Shown here: piece after piece, positions 7,674 through 16,100 of the stretch
How positions within the stretch are numbered: the stretch's first letter is position 1
Layout: the number at the start of each line of letters is the position of its first letter
Source of the DNA: Planctomycetes bacterium UBA1662
GTDB taxonomy: Bacteria > Planctomycetota > UBA8108
Assembly (NCBI GenBank): GCA_002320775.1
Contig: DCKY01000192.1
Span: 11,581-28,364, forward strand
Length of the DNA stretch: 16,784 nt
Direction: 5' to 3'
Program-made: the position numbers and the translations under genes
Notes under the pieces: model-generated
The model's database searches: none
Seen by the model: only the letters and a program-made list of their open reading frames with translations
What the model was told of the DNA's origin: nothing

Positions 7674-9476
7674 TCAATCCCGTCCCGCCGCCCAGGCGGT
7701 CCCCTGACGCAAGAGCGCCTTGAATGCCGGCACCTCCCTGGATTTCAGGTCATGCCCGAGAACAGTAACCAGGACGCGGCCCTTGCCGTAGGACCGGGCC
7801 CAGGCAACAGGTTCCCGCTTGCCGCTGTATTCTGAATGGGCATCGAGCAGTACACGAATACGATCCTCTCCCTGCAGTTTCGAATAGAGCTCATCATCTG
7901 CGGTGAAATCCTCCAAGCCAGCGACGGCAGGATGCTCCCGGTCGAGCACCTTGACATCAAAGGTTCCCCGCGGGCTGTGACCTGAGATCTTCTTTCCGGA
8001 CACGCGGCCCACCCAGACCCGGCCGATGATGCGGCGGTACTCTTCCCAGCCGGGAAAGGCGAAAATAGCGAAATGAACAACGACCAGGCCTCCGCCGGAC
8101 TTGACGTACTCAGCCAGGGCCTTGCGCGCCGCGAGTCCGGGGTCGCGCGGAGGCGGATTTCGAAAGTTAAGCACGATGGCATCGTATTTCGAAAGACCAC
8201 CGCCGGCGAGGATGGATGGATCTTCGCAAACGATCACCTCAGGCCCATCCTTGCCGGAGAGCAGCGCCCTCAGGTGAGGCGTGGTCTTACGCCAGTCGTG
8301 CGCGGGGACATCATCCCCGGTAATGATCAGTACCTTCTTCTTCACGGGGGAGGCCTGCGCGGAAGAGGGTCTCTCGAGCTTCGGCAGGTTCCCGCTCTTC
8401 AGCAGGATCTCTGTTTCATCCGGATTAGTGCGAAGGTAGCGGCCGGACGGCGCATCCCCGCGAAGGTAGTGATCAAAGAACGCGAGCGAGTAGGCGTTGA
8501 CGACACCCTTTGCGCGGGCGATGGGCAGAAACTCTTCGCCTCCGATACCATCGCCAAAGCCGGGAGCGATGGCATCCATATCGGTGAAGCTGAAGTGCCC
8601 GCCCCGCTTCAGTGACACCAGGTGCTTGGGACCCTCACACCCCTGGTAGTACAGCCTGGCAACGGCATTCCCGGCCGCGCCCATGGTCCGGTCCTTCTCG
8701 CCAAGCATGAGCAGCATTGGCACAGAGGTCTTTCTGCCATAACCCACCGTCATAGGAAGGATGGCCTTCACGCGACGGTCGGCCTCGGCAACCCTGCAAA
8801 CGGTAAAGCCGCCAAAAGAATGGCCCAGGAGTCCGATTCGTTCGCCATCAAGACTCTTGTGCAGCCAGCTGCCGGCCTGGGCATTTCGACGCAGCAGTTC
8901 CGTTATCAGGAAAGAGACATCGCGGGGCCTGTTACGCGCCGAGCGGCCTCGCCCGGACCTGTCATACGGAAGCGCCCCGGATGGTAGCGGGGCGAGCCCG
9001 GCATTACCTGTATGATCGGCCGAAACAACGATGTAGCCATGACTCGCGAGATGCTCGACCTGGAAGATGTTCTGGTGACGGATTCCCCCATTGCCATGGG
9101 AAAAGACAAGCAATGGAAAGACGCCCTGGCGCAAAGCCGCGCCCCGGGCTCCAACACAACGGAAGCGGCTCTCGACCTCCGACAGCTTTCCTCCGAAATG
9201 GTCAACGAATTGACCGGCCTCCGCCTGGTACTTACCGAAAAACTCGCTGAAGGTCGTCTTCTTCGCTGAACGTGCGGATTCGACCGCGGGATACCACACC
9301 TCGGTAACCAGGGTCCGCGGCCCGCCAGAATAGCTGTCCTCCCGGTCCTGGTCGACCAGGACCAGGGTACGAACACCCACTGGATAGCTCCCGGGAGCTG
9401 AATAATCCTTTCCCGCAGCGCTCAGAACCGGCGTCGAGAGGACAGACAGGATGACGGGAAGAGCTCTTAGTATCAT
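7674..9476 (-). CDS. Exported alpha/beta hydrolase fused to a ThuA-like domain
   Basis: A 600-residue two-domain exported protein. Signal peptide at about 1-20 (MILRALPVILSVLSTPVLSA). Residues about 25-365 form an alpha/beta hydrolase of the platelet-activating-factor-acetylhydrolase/dienelactone-hydrolase type: FSHGNGG at the oxyanion region, nucleophile Ser220 in GHSFGG, Asp262 in LGEKDRT and His294 in RGGHFSF, so the triad is complete. Residues about 379-598 match the ThuA family (class I glutamine-amidotransferase-like fold linked to sugar utilisation): KKKVLIITGDD, GGGLVVVHFAIFAF, DREHPAVAGLEDF, EPVAWARSYGKGRV and VLGHD. Substrate is unknown; ester cleavage on a polysaccharide or lipid is a guess. 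The ATG at 9476 has GGAG five bases upstream (complement of 9482-9485). It lies 45 bp after the active HtrA gene and could be the last gene of that transcript. Confidence 0.9.
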   Translation of the reverse strand: MILRALPVILSVLSTPVLSAAGKDYSAPGSYPVGVRTLVLVDQDREDSYSGGPRTLVTEVWYPAVESARSAKKTTFSEFFGKYQAEAGQFVDHFGGKLSEVESRFRCVGARGAALRQGVFPLLVFSHGNGGIRHQNIFQVEHLASHGYIVVSADHTGNAGLAPLPSGALPYDRSGRGRSARNRPRDVSFLITELLRRNAQAGSWLHKSLDGERIGLLGHSFGGFTVCRVAEADRRVKAILPMTVGYGRKTSVPMLLMLGEKDRTMGAAGNAVARLYYQGCEGPKHLVSLKRGGHFSFTDMDAIAPGFGDGIGGEEFLPIARAKGVVNAYSLAFFDHYLRGDAPSGRYLRTNPDETEILLKSGNLPKLERPSSAQASPVKKKVLIITGDDVPAHDWRKTTPHLRALLSGKDGPEVIVCEDPSILAGGGLSKYDAIVLNFRNPPPRDPGLAARKALAEYVKSGGGLVVVHFAIFAFPGWEEYRRIIGRVWVGRVSGKKISGHSPRGTFDVKVLDREHPAVAGLEDFTADDELYSKLQGEDRIRVLLDAHSEYSGKREPVAWARSYGKGRVLVTVLGHDLKSREVPAFKALLRQGTAWAAGRD

Positions 9477-9521
9477 CAGATCTCCAGGCCCGGCTTCTTA
9501 TGGAAGCTTGCCGGACCTTCG

Positions 9522-10847
9522 CTATTTACCACCGAGCGTAACCTTCAGCTCAAGGACCTCGCCGGCCCGCGAGAGCTTGAGCACAACCGTATCTCCCGGC
9601 CGCCGCTGGTTCATGGCACTCTTCAGCTCGGTGGTTGAGGTAACGGACTGACCATCGAACATGGTAACGATGTCGCCCTCCTTGATGCCCGCTCTTTGAG
9701 CTGGCGACGAACGAACCACTGAGCCCACCCCCACACCCGCGACATCGCTTTCGATGGCGCGCGGAATAAGACCCAGGTGGGCCTTTCCTCCGGCCACCAG
9801 CACAGCCTTCAGGGTGAGCTTCTCGCCCGCACGGAGGACCTCGGCGACGACCGTGTCGCCGGCAGGATAGGTTCCAAGGATACCCATGTACCTCGAGCGG
9901 GTTCTGACCAGCAATCCGCCAAGACGCTCGAGCAGGTCACCCTCCTTGAAGCCGGAGGCCGCGGCAGGGCTGCCCTGGCGAACGCCGACCACGGGCAGGC
10001 CGGCCTTCTCATCAGCTCGCTCGCCAACCTCGAGACCCTCAATTTTTCCATGCAAAACCGCTCCACCCTCCGCCGCCTCCAGGTGCGTCATAAAACGCGA
10101 TATCTGGTTCGAAGGGACCGCGTAGCCCACGCCCGTATTGATCCCGAGCGCGAAGCGTGTCTCAATCTTCCCGTTAATCCCGACAACCTTGCCATCGAGA
10201 GTGATCAAGGGGCCGCCTGAGTTGCCGCGATTGACGGCCAGGTCAACCTGGATCGCGTCATTGTAGGTCTCGCTGTAGCGGTGAACCGCGCTCACGATGC
10301 CCATCGACACCGCCGGTTCGAAATTCGCAGGGGCTCCCGGAACAAAAACATTCTCAGAGCCGGTAAGGAAGGGGTCGCCCAGGGCCAGCACACGCTGCCC
10401 GGGCCGGACCGCCTGGCTGTCGCCGAGCTTGAGAAAGGGAAACTTCCCCTTGCCCTCAAGCTTCAGCAGGGCAACATCTCCGCCTGGATCCCTGCCGACC
10501 ACGGCTGTCTTGAAATACCTCCCGCCTGTCATATAGGCCACCACCGAACGCGCGCCGGCAATGACGTGGTCGTTCGTGAGGACATAACCATCGGGACTGA
10601 TACAGAAGCCCGATCCGCTGCTATAGCCTCCGCCCTGGTCTCCCTTGATGAAAACGAAGGCCGGCTTACAGTCGACAACCACGCTCTTGATCCGCTTCTC
10701 GAGAGCGCGCAGCGCGCTCACCTGCTCGAAGGTCTCGGCGGAGGCGCGAGGGACAAATAACAGCGAAACCACGAGAACCAGGAAAACCTGGAGAGCAGGA
10801 GCGAAGCGGAGAGGTCTTTGTGAGGCGCGGGGGGTCATGTATTTCAT
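9522..10847 (-). CDS. HtrA-like serine protease with two PDZ domains, triad intact (third of the trio)
   Basis: A 441-residue exported HtrA-family protease. Signal peptide at about 1-37, with RASA before the probable cut. The trypsin-like domain spans about 45-258 with a complete triad: His94 in VLTNDHVIAG, Asp124 in GGDVALLKL and Ser210 in NRGNSGGPL. PDZ1 spans about 271-352 (SPAAASGFKEGDLLERLGG) and PDZ2 about 355-440 (SPAQRAGIKEGDIVTMFDGQ). It is the only catalytically complete member of the three-gene cluster and the most downstream. Its ATG lies one base after the stop of the preceding pseudoprotease (TGAGATG), with GGAG about 10 bases upstream, so its translation is probably coupled. 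A second in-frame ATG at 10838 is a possible alternative start. The gene ends with TAG at 9522-9524. Confidence 0.93.
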   Translation of the reverse strand: MKYMTPRASQRPLRFAPALQVFLVLVVSLLFVPRASAETFEQVSALRALEKRIKSVVVDCKPAFVFIKGDQGGGYSSGSGFCISPDGYVLTNDHVIAGARSVVAYMTGGRYFKTAVVGRDPGGDVALLKLEGKGKFPFLKLGDSQAVRPGQRVLALGDPFLTGSENVFVPGAPANFEPAVSMGIVSAVHRYSETYNDAIQVDLAVNRGNSGGPLITLDGKVVGINGKIETRFALGINTGVGYAVPSNQISRFMTHLEAAEGGAVLHGKIEGLEVGERADEKAGLPVVGVRQGSPAAASGFKEGDLLERLGGLLVRTRSRYMGILGTYPAGDTVVAEVLRAGEKLTLKAVLVAGGKAHLGLIPRAIESDVAGVGVGSVVRSSPAQRAGIKEGDIVTMFDGQSVTSTTELKSAMNQRRPGDTVVLKLSRAGEVLELKVTLGGK

Positions 10848-10848
10848 C

Positions 10849-11934
10849 TCATCTGCGCTCCGGGAACTTCCCCAGCACGCCGCTCAGGGTAATCTTCTTT
10901 TCGCCGCGGCGAACGATGAACTCCACCTTGTCACCCACCTTGCAGGAAAAAATCAGGAACTTCAGACGATTGAAGTTGGGGACATCCTCGCCGTTAAACC
11001 TGATGATCACGTCCTTGCTCTTGACGCCAGCGGCGGCGGCGGAGCTCTCGGGCACGACCTCAACCACTGGCGCCCCGTCATTGCCCGAGCTGGCAGGCTC
11101 GGACTGGATCCCCAGGAAAGGCCGCGGAGGAAGCTCGAAATCCTTCCCCTCCAGCAGCCGGGGCAGGACCATCCGAATGGTTTCAACCGTGGTCGCGAAC
11201 CCGACACCGGAATTCAGCCCCCATTGGTTGTAGGTGTGCCCGACAAACCCGGAGAGGCCGACGACCTTGCCATCCAGGTCAACCAGGGGCCCCCCCACAT
11301 TGCCGTAGTTGAGCTTCGCATCGGTCTGCACGGCGCGGTTGCTGTTGCGTCCAACGGCGCTGATGATGCCTTCGGTAAGGTTCAGTCGGCCGGGCGCGGA
11401 GCCTCGGCCGATAGCGAAGACGAAGCTTCCCGCCGCAGAGGGCGAGGCCTCGGCCCAGGGAGGGTCGCGCCAGCTCTTCTCCTCGACCAGCTCCGCGTCG
11501 CCGTCCACCTTGATCAGGGCGAGATCATCGAGCTGGTCCCTTGCTACCACCTTTGCCTTCCGCTCCTCTCCGGACGGCAGCCGCACGGCAATCGATCTGA
11601 TGGTTCCCAGCAGGTTGTAATTGCTGGTCAGTATGTAGCCGCGGCGGTCAACCAGGAGGCCCGTAACAGAGCCCTTCGGCCGCTTGAAATAGCCCCGCGA
11701 TTCGGGAGAAACCCTTCCGTTAAACGGAAGTCGCGACCTGGGAATCTCGATGTCTTTGCTCCTGTCGACCTTGATGGCGACCACCCAGTCTGACAGACCG
11801 TCCGCTATCGCGGAGAGAGCCCCGGGCTCGGCCGCCGCGGAGCTCGATGGCGGAAGCGTGAACGAGAACAACATCGCGAGCAGCAAAGAAAGTCCTCGGC
11901 GGTATTGACCTGTTGAGCTCATGGACACCTCCAT
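10849..11934 (-). CDS. HtrA-like pseudoprotease, His and Ser lost, one PDZ (second of the trio)
   Basis: A 361-residue exported protein with the HtrA fold but without an intact active site. Numbered from the ATG at 11934: signal peptide to about 35, trypsin-like domain about 42-260, one PDZ about 268-357 (ESSAAAAGVKSKDVIIRFNG). At the catalytic His position ILTSNYNLLG has Tyr106. The Asp is kept (Asp137 in LDDLALIKV). At the Ser position YGNVGGPLVDLDG has Val213, encoded by GTG, which is at least two base changes from any Ser codon, so a single sequencing error does not explain it. Start choice: the frame opens at 11949, but the ATG at 11934 has a strong GGGGGAGG five bases upstream and overlaps the previous stop as TGATG. 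A third ATG at 11922 also has GGAGG five bases upstream. The likely role is as a partner or substrate-binding subunit, not a protease. Confidence 0.88.
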   Translation of the reverse strand: MEVSMSSTGQYRRGLSLLLAMLFSFTLPPSSSAAAEPGALSAIADGLSDWVVAIKVDRSKDIEIPRSRLPFNGRVSPESRGYFKRPKGSVTGLLVDRRGYILTSNYNLLGTIRSIAVRLPSGEERKAKVVARDQLDDLALIKVDGDAELVEEKSWRDPPWAEASPSAAGSFVFAIGRGSAPGRLNLTEGIISAVGRNSNRAVQTDAKLNYGNVGGPLVDLDGKVVGLSGFVGHTYNQWGLNSGVGFATTVETIRMVLPRLLEGKDFELPPRPFLGIQSEPASSGNDGAPVVEVVPESSAAAAGVKSKDVIIRFNGEDVPNFNRLKFLIFSCKVGDKVEFIVRRGEKKITLSGVLGKFPERR

Positions 11935-12968
11935 CAGAACCTCCCCCATAAAGTCAGGTCGATGGAGATGGCGGTCTTGTCGCGAACGACCTCCAGGCGA
12001 ACCTGTTCGCCCGGGCTGGCCGCATGAAAGACTTTTCTGAAATCCGGGACGGATTCGATCTTCCTGCCGTTAAATTTCCTCAGGACATCTCCCCGACGAA
12101 GGCCGGCCGAGGCCGCGGCGCCTCCAGGGCTCACCCTGAGGACGGTTATCTTGCCGCCCTCATGAGAATTCATCAGCTCAAGACCCGCCAGCGACGAGGC
12201 GCGCTCAAGACTGTCGTCAAACCAGGAGCGGTGCGGCTCGATAAGCTGCTTGAGCTCATCGATGGGGATTGCCGTCCCAAGCCAGCGCTCCTGGGAAAAA
12301 TTCAGTATAAGAAGTCCGACCATCCGCCCCCGGGCATCTACCAGCGGACCTCCATCCATCCCGTTGTTCAGGGCGGCCGTCGATTCCAACGCCCTCCCGG
12401 TATAGATGGACTCGAGATGCTTTTCTTTCAGCTCGATACTCCCGCTAAACACACCAGCCGCCATCACGACCTGGTCATCGGACTGGATGCTGCCAAAGGC
12501 ATTTCCCAGGCTGAAAAGCGGGTCTCCGATCGACAGGCCGGCGCTCGAGCCGAGCCGCAAGTATTCCAGCCTCTCCTTTCCCGGCGGTAGCGCGCGGCGG
12601 AAGTCCTTCAGCTGCAACAGCGAGACCTCCTTGTTCGGGTAGACCTTGATCAGCACGGCCGGGGCAACACGCCCGCCATGCAGATAGACATCGATATTGC
12701 GTGAGCCCTCAGGTACGACCGTTGGCGAGGTCAGCACCAGCCCTACCGGATCGAGCAACGTTCCGGTACCGAAATGCGTGATGCTGCTGCGGGCGCGCTC
12801 CCTGGGATAATCGCTCCGGGTGATTCCCACCACCGCGCGTGAGATCCGATCATAGAGACCCGTGTAGCCGGAGGCGGCCTCATCCGCCGCCAGCCGCCGG
12901 CCGGTGCCAGCGCCGAAGACCGAAAGGATCAGCAGCCAGACGAAGATCTTGGGAACGAACAACCGCAC
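11934..12968 (-). CDS. HtrA-like pseudoprotease, all three catalytic residues lost, one PDZ (first of the trio)
   Basis: A 344-residue exported HtrA-fold protein with no catalytic residue left. Hydrophobic signal segment at about 8-22. Trypsin-like domain about 35-245. The His motif reads VLTSPTVVPEG (Thr83), the Asp motif reads NKEVSLLQL (Glu114), and the Ser motif reads NNGMDGGPLVDARG (Asp205, codon GAT, two changes from AGT). The glycines around the oxyanion loop and the LVDxxGxxVGL strand are kept, so the fold is probably retained. One PDZ about 259-344 (PGGAAASAGLRRGDVLRKFNG). Divergence is highest of the trio. Start is GTG at 12968 with AAGGGG nine bases upstream. It opens the three-gene cluster, and its leader contains overlapping inverted repeats (12981-13022). 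Confidence 0.85.
   Translation of the reverse strand: MRLFVPKIFVWLLILSVFGAGTGRRLAADEAASGYTGLYDRISRAVVGITRSDYPRERARSSITHFGTGTLLDPVGLVLTSPTVVPEGSRNIDVYLHGGRVAPAVLIKVYPNKEVSLLQLKDFRRALPPGKERLEYLRLGSSAGLSIGDPLFSLGNAFGSIQSDDQVVMAAGVFSGSIELKEKHLESIYTGRALESTAALNNGMDGGPLVDARGRMVGLLILNFSQERWLGTAIPIDELKQLIEPHRSWFDDSLERASSLAGLELMNSHEGGKITVLRVSPGGAAASAGLRRGDVLRKFNGRKIESVPDFRKVFHAASPGEQVRLEVVRDKTAISIDLTLWGRF
11940..11947 (-). promoter_or_regulatory. Strong ribosome binding site setting the start of the second HtrA gene
   Basis: On the - strand GGGGGAGG is followed by TTCTG and then ATG at 11934, with ideal 5-base spacing. The site lies inside the end of the preceding gene, and the start shares bases with its TGA stop (TGATG). 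Twelve bases further on, GGAGG (complement of 11928-11932) sits five bases before another in-frame ATG at 11922. The first site is preferred because of the stop/start overlap. Confidence 0.7.
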
Positions 12969-12980
12969 TGTGGGAAACCC

Positions 12981-13022
12981 CTTGTAGAGAAAACACGTTT
13001 ACTACAAGCAGCATAGTAAACG
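12981..13022 (-). promoter_or_regulatory. Overlapping inverted repeats in the leader of the HtrA trio
   Basis: Inverted repeat A: CGTTTACTA (12996-13004) and TAGTAAACG (13014-13022), a perfect 9-bp match with a 9-base spacer. Inverted repeat B: CTTGTAG (12981-12987) and CTACAAG (13002-13008), a perfect 7-bp match with a 14-base spacer. The two share bases 13002-13004, and each repeat's arm lies in the other's spacer, so as RNA they could not form together. Repeat B ends against AAGGGG, the putative ribosome binding site of the GTG start at 12968. As DNA, repeat A could instead be a dimer operator: it overlaps a weak -10-like TACTAT (complement of 13013-13018) with TTCATT 17 bases upstream. 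Confidence 0.5.
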
Positions 13023-13045
13023 AAAGCGCCCCCGGAATGAAGAAC

Positions 13046-13080
13046 CTCGGAGCTCCCGAGCAAGATCTCGTGAACGAGAT
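13046..13080 (-). terminator. Tandem hairpins after the PPC-repeat gene
   Basis: Read on the - strand from the stop at 13102, there is a 6-bp stem ATCTCG/CGAGAT with a TTCA loop (13065-13080), then a 5-bp stem CTCGG/CCGAG with a 5-base loop (13046-13060). A modest T-rich stretch (TTCTTCATT) follows. This could end or attenuate the transcript of the giant gene before the HtrA trio, but there is no clear run of T, so it is only a candidate. Confidence 0.35.
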
Positions 13081-13101
13081 GAGAAACCAGGCGGGTATCT
13101 C

Positions 13102-16100
13102 TCAGAAGCAATTCGGCGGACGCCGACAGCCTAGGTCAAGATCCGCCGGCCTGCTGGAGCGCGCGCATTGCGGAAACGGCGCCGGTGGCTCCTGTCCGCC
13201 GATAAACAGGAACTGCAGGAGGAAGACGCCTGATGTCAGGTTGATCTCCCCCGTACCATCCGCATCCGCGGCGGCCAGGCAGCTCGGCTCGCTGTCTCCA
13301 AGGAACAGGTAGGAGAAGACCGCCACCGCATCGGTCAGCTGGAGATCACCGCTTTGATCAACATCTCCTCTGAGAAAAGGGCCGATGCTGCGCTCGGGCT
13401 CCTCGAAAACCTCCAGGGTGAGATTGTAGGTTCCCGCACTTCCCGGCTCAAAGCTCGTGACACTGAGAAAATAGACCCCTGGGTCAAGGTCAACCTGGAG
13501 ACACGAATTGACGGTCGTCTGATCGCAATCATCATTCTCGCTAAGCGGACCGCAGTCCCGATCGAGAAGACCAAGGATCGTGTCAAAATCCTCCGATTCG
13601 AGCAGAATCGAGCCGACGAAGGGCTCCTCGAGCTCCAGCCGCCAGAGATCCAGGGCTTCGGCTCCGCCGGGAACCGTACAGGCCGTCGCCGGGAAATCTC
13701 CCGCCAGGCTCTCACCTGGAAGGGCCACGCCGGCAATACAGTCAGCGCAATTGTTGACAACCTCTTCCCCCTCGCAGGTGATATTGAGCGAGAAATTTCC
13801 CGCCTCGCCAATGGCGTAGCTGCTGACACCGACATAGTAGGTTCCGGCAGAGACCTCGAGGGTGAGACAGGAAAGCTCCAGGTCTCCCGGCTCGCAATCG
13901 TCATTGACTCCGAGGGCCAGGCAATTGGAATCGTAGACTGTCAGGTAGGTGTCAAATTCGGACGATGCCAGGCTGACGTTGAGAACCCCGCCCTCGACAA
14001 CCACCGCGTAGATGTCCTCGGACGGGCCTTCGGCGCGCGTGCAGGTATCAAGAGGAAAGGCCGAATCCATCGGCTCACCGCAGGCCGCCTCTCCCGTCTC
14101 ACAGGGAGGACAGGGGGCGGCCTTGTTGCAGTTGATGTCCATCGTGTAGGATCCGTTGGCCCCGGCATCATAGCTGCTCGGCAGGATCCAGTAAGTCCCG
14201 GGAGCGAGGGTGAGGGCCAGCTGCGAGTTCAGGCCATCTCCGCCATCATCATCAAAGGCGATTTCTTCGCAGCCCTCCCCATTGTAGACGTAGAGAAAGG
14301 TGTCAAGATTTCCAGATGTGAGGCTGATGATGTATTCCTGCGTCTCCTGGACCTCCATCTCGTAGGAATCAAAGAGACGGCCGTTATCCAGTGAGCAGTC
14401 GCTGGCCTCCAGCAGGCCATCGAGCACCGCAGGACATTCGATTACCCCATCGCCGCAATCGGCGCAGCTGTCGGCCCGCTCGCAGGACACATCGAGGTCG
14501 TAGGCCCCCAGCTCGCCGGCTCCAGCCGCACTGACGCCGATGGTGTAGGTGCCGGCGTTGAGGATGATCCCCTCGATACAGGAGGCCCCGAAATCGCCGG
14601 GCGAACAATCCTCGTTGCCAAGGAACGCTTCGCAGAAATTATCAGAGATGTTCACAAAGGTGTCGAACTCGTTCGAGCGAAGGGTGATCGTCACCTGCGA
14701 GGTCTGGTCCACCGTGAATGTGTAGGAATCGACAAGCGTGCCATCGGCAAGAGAGCAGTCGCCCGCCGCGAGTGCGCCGCTGACGGTGCCGCCGCAGGAG
14801 ATGCTCCCGACCTCGCAGTCCCGACAGAGCCTCACCTCCGGGCAACGAACAGAGAGGTCGTAGGTGCCGCTCTCCCCGTTGGCATAGCTGTTGATGCCGA
14901 CAATATAGGTGCAGGCCTCCAGGTCGATCGTCATCCTGGAGTTCAGCTCCTCCCCTCCATCATCATCCACAGCCACCTCCTCACAATCCTGGTTATAGAG
15001 CCGTAGAAAGGTGTCGAATTCCAGCGAGGAGAGGTCGATGATCACCGGCCCGGGTTCATCGAGCTCAAAGGTATACAGATCGATAAAACTCCCATCTCCT
15101 GCCATCTGGCAGTCATCGAGGTCAAGGGTCCCGGTTACCTGGTCATCGCATGCGACCGAACCAACATTGCAGTCAACGCAGAATTCAAAGCCGGGCTGGC
15201 AGGCAGCCGTAAGCTGGTAGAGACCTGTCTCCGCCGCCGCGTAGCTGTTCACCGCCACAAAATAGATCCCGGCCTCGACGTCCGCCGTCAGGCAGGACCT
15301 GTCAAGATTTCCGGGTTGGCAATCGTCATTCGTATCAACGACCTCACAGCTCTCATTGTAGAGCCACAGGAAGGAATCAAACTCGATGGAGTCCAAAGAC
15401 AAGGCCAGGCGTCCGGCCTCCGCCAGCTCCAGAGAGAACACGTCGATGAAGCTGCCGTCCTGGAGAACGCAATCATCTTCAAACAGCCCGTCCTCGACCA
15501 GCTCGCCGGCGCAGTCGAGCTCCGTGATCTGACAATCGGAACAGATGTCAAAAGGTTCACAGGCCAGGCTGAGCTCATAGGTTCCAAGCTCCCCGCTGCC
15601 GCTGGAGTTCGCGATGATGAAATAGTCCCCCGGCCGCAGATCCAGGCTGAGAAACGCATCCAGGTCGCCTCCCTTGGCATCCGCATCATCGATCTCCCCG
15701 ACCGCAACGCAGTTCTCATCCATGACCAGGAGGTAGGGATTGACCTCGGCTGAGGTGAGGCTGATGGCCAGCCTGGTGGGCTCCGTCACCTCGATCGCGT
15801 AGGTGTCAAGCAACGAGCCGTCAGGAAGCGCGCAGTCGCCATCGGAAAGCTCTCCGCCGACCGTCTCTCCGCACACCGCCTCCCCGACAATGCAATCACC
15901 GCAGAAGGTGATCGGCTCGCAGGTCACGGCCAGGCTGTAGTCGCCCGCCTCGGCCGGCGACCAGTTGTTGACCACCAGGTGATAGGTGCCGGGCTCGAGC
16001 ATAGCCTCAAGACAAGAGCCGGAGCCAGGATCTCCTTCAAAACAGTCGTTGTTGTTCGCAATCACGAAGCAGTCCGCATCCACCAGGAAGAGGAAGGTGT

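Noticed and set aside
9490..9514. Hairpin between the active HtrA gene and the hydrolase-ThuA gene as terminator
   Set aside because: Competing 5-bp stems (CCGGC/GCCGG and GCTTC/GAAGC) with no T tract; too weak to claim.
10645..11793. 382-codon + strand frame opposite the HtrA genes
   Set aside because: It overlaps two well-supported HtrA genes on the other strand, and its translation shows no domain or export signal.
13354..14394. 346-codon + strand frame opposite the PPC repeats
   Set aside because: Its repetitive look merely mirrors the coding repeats on the - strand.
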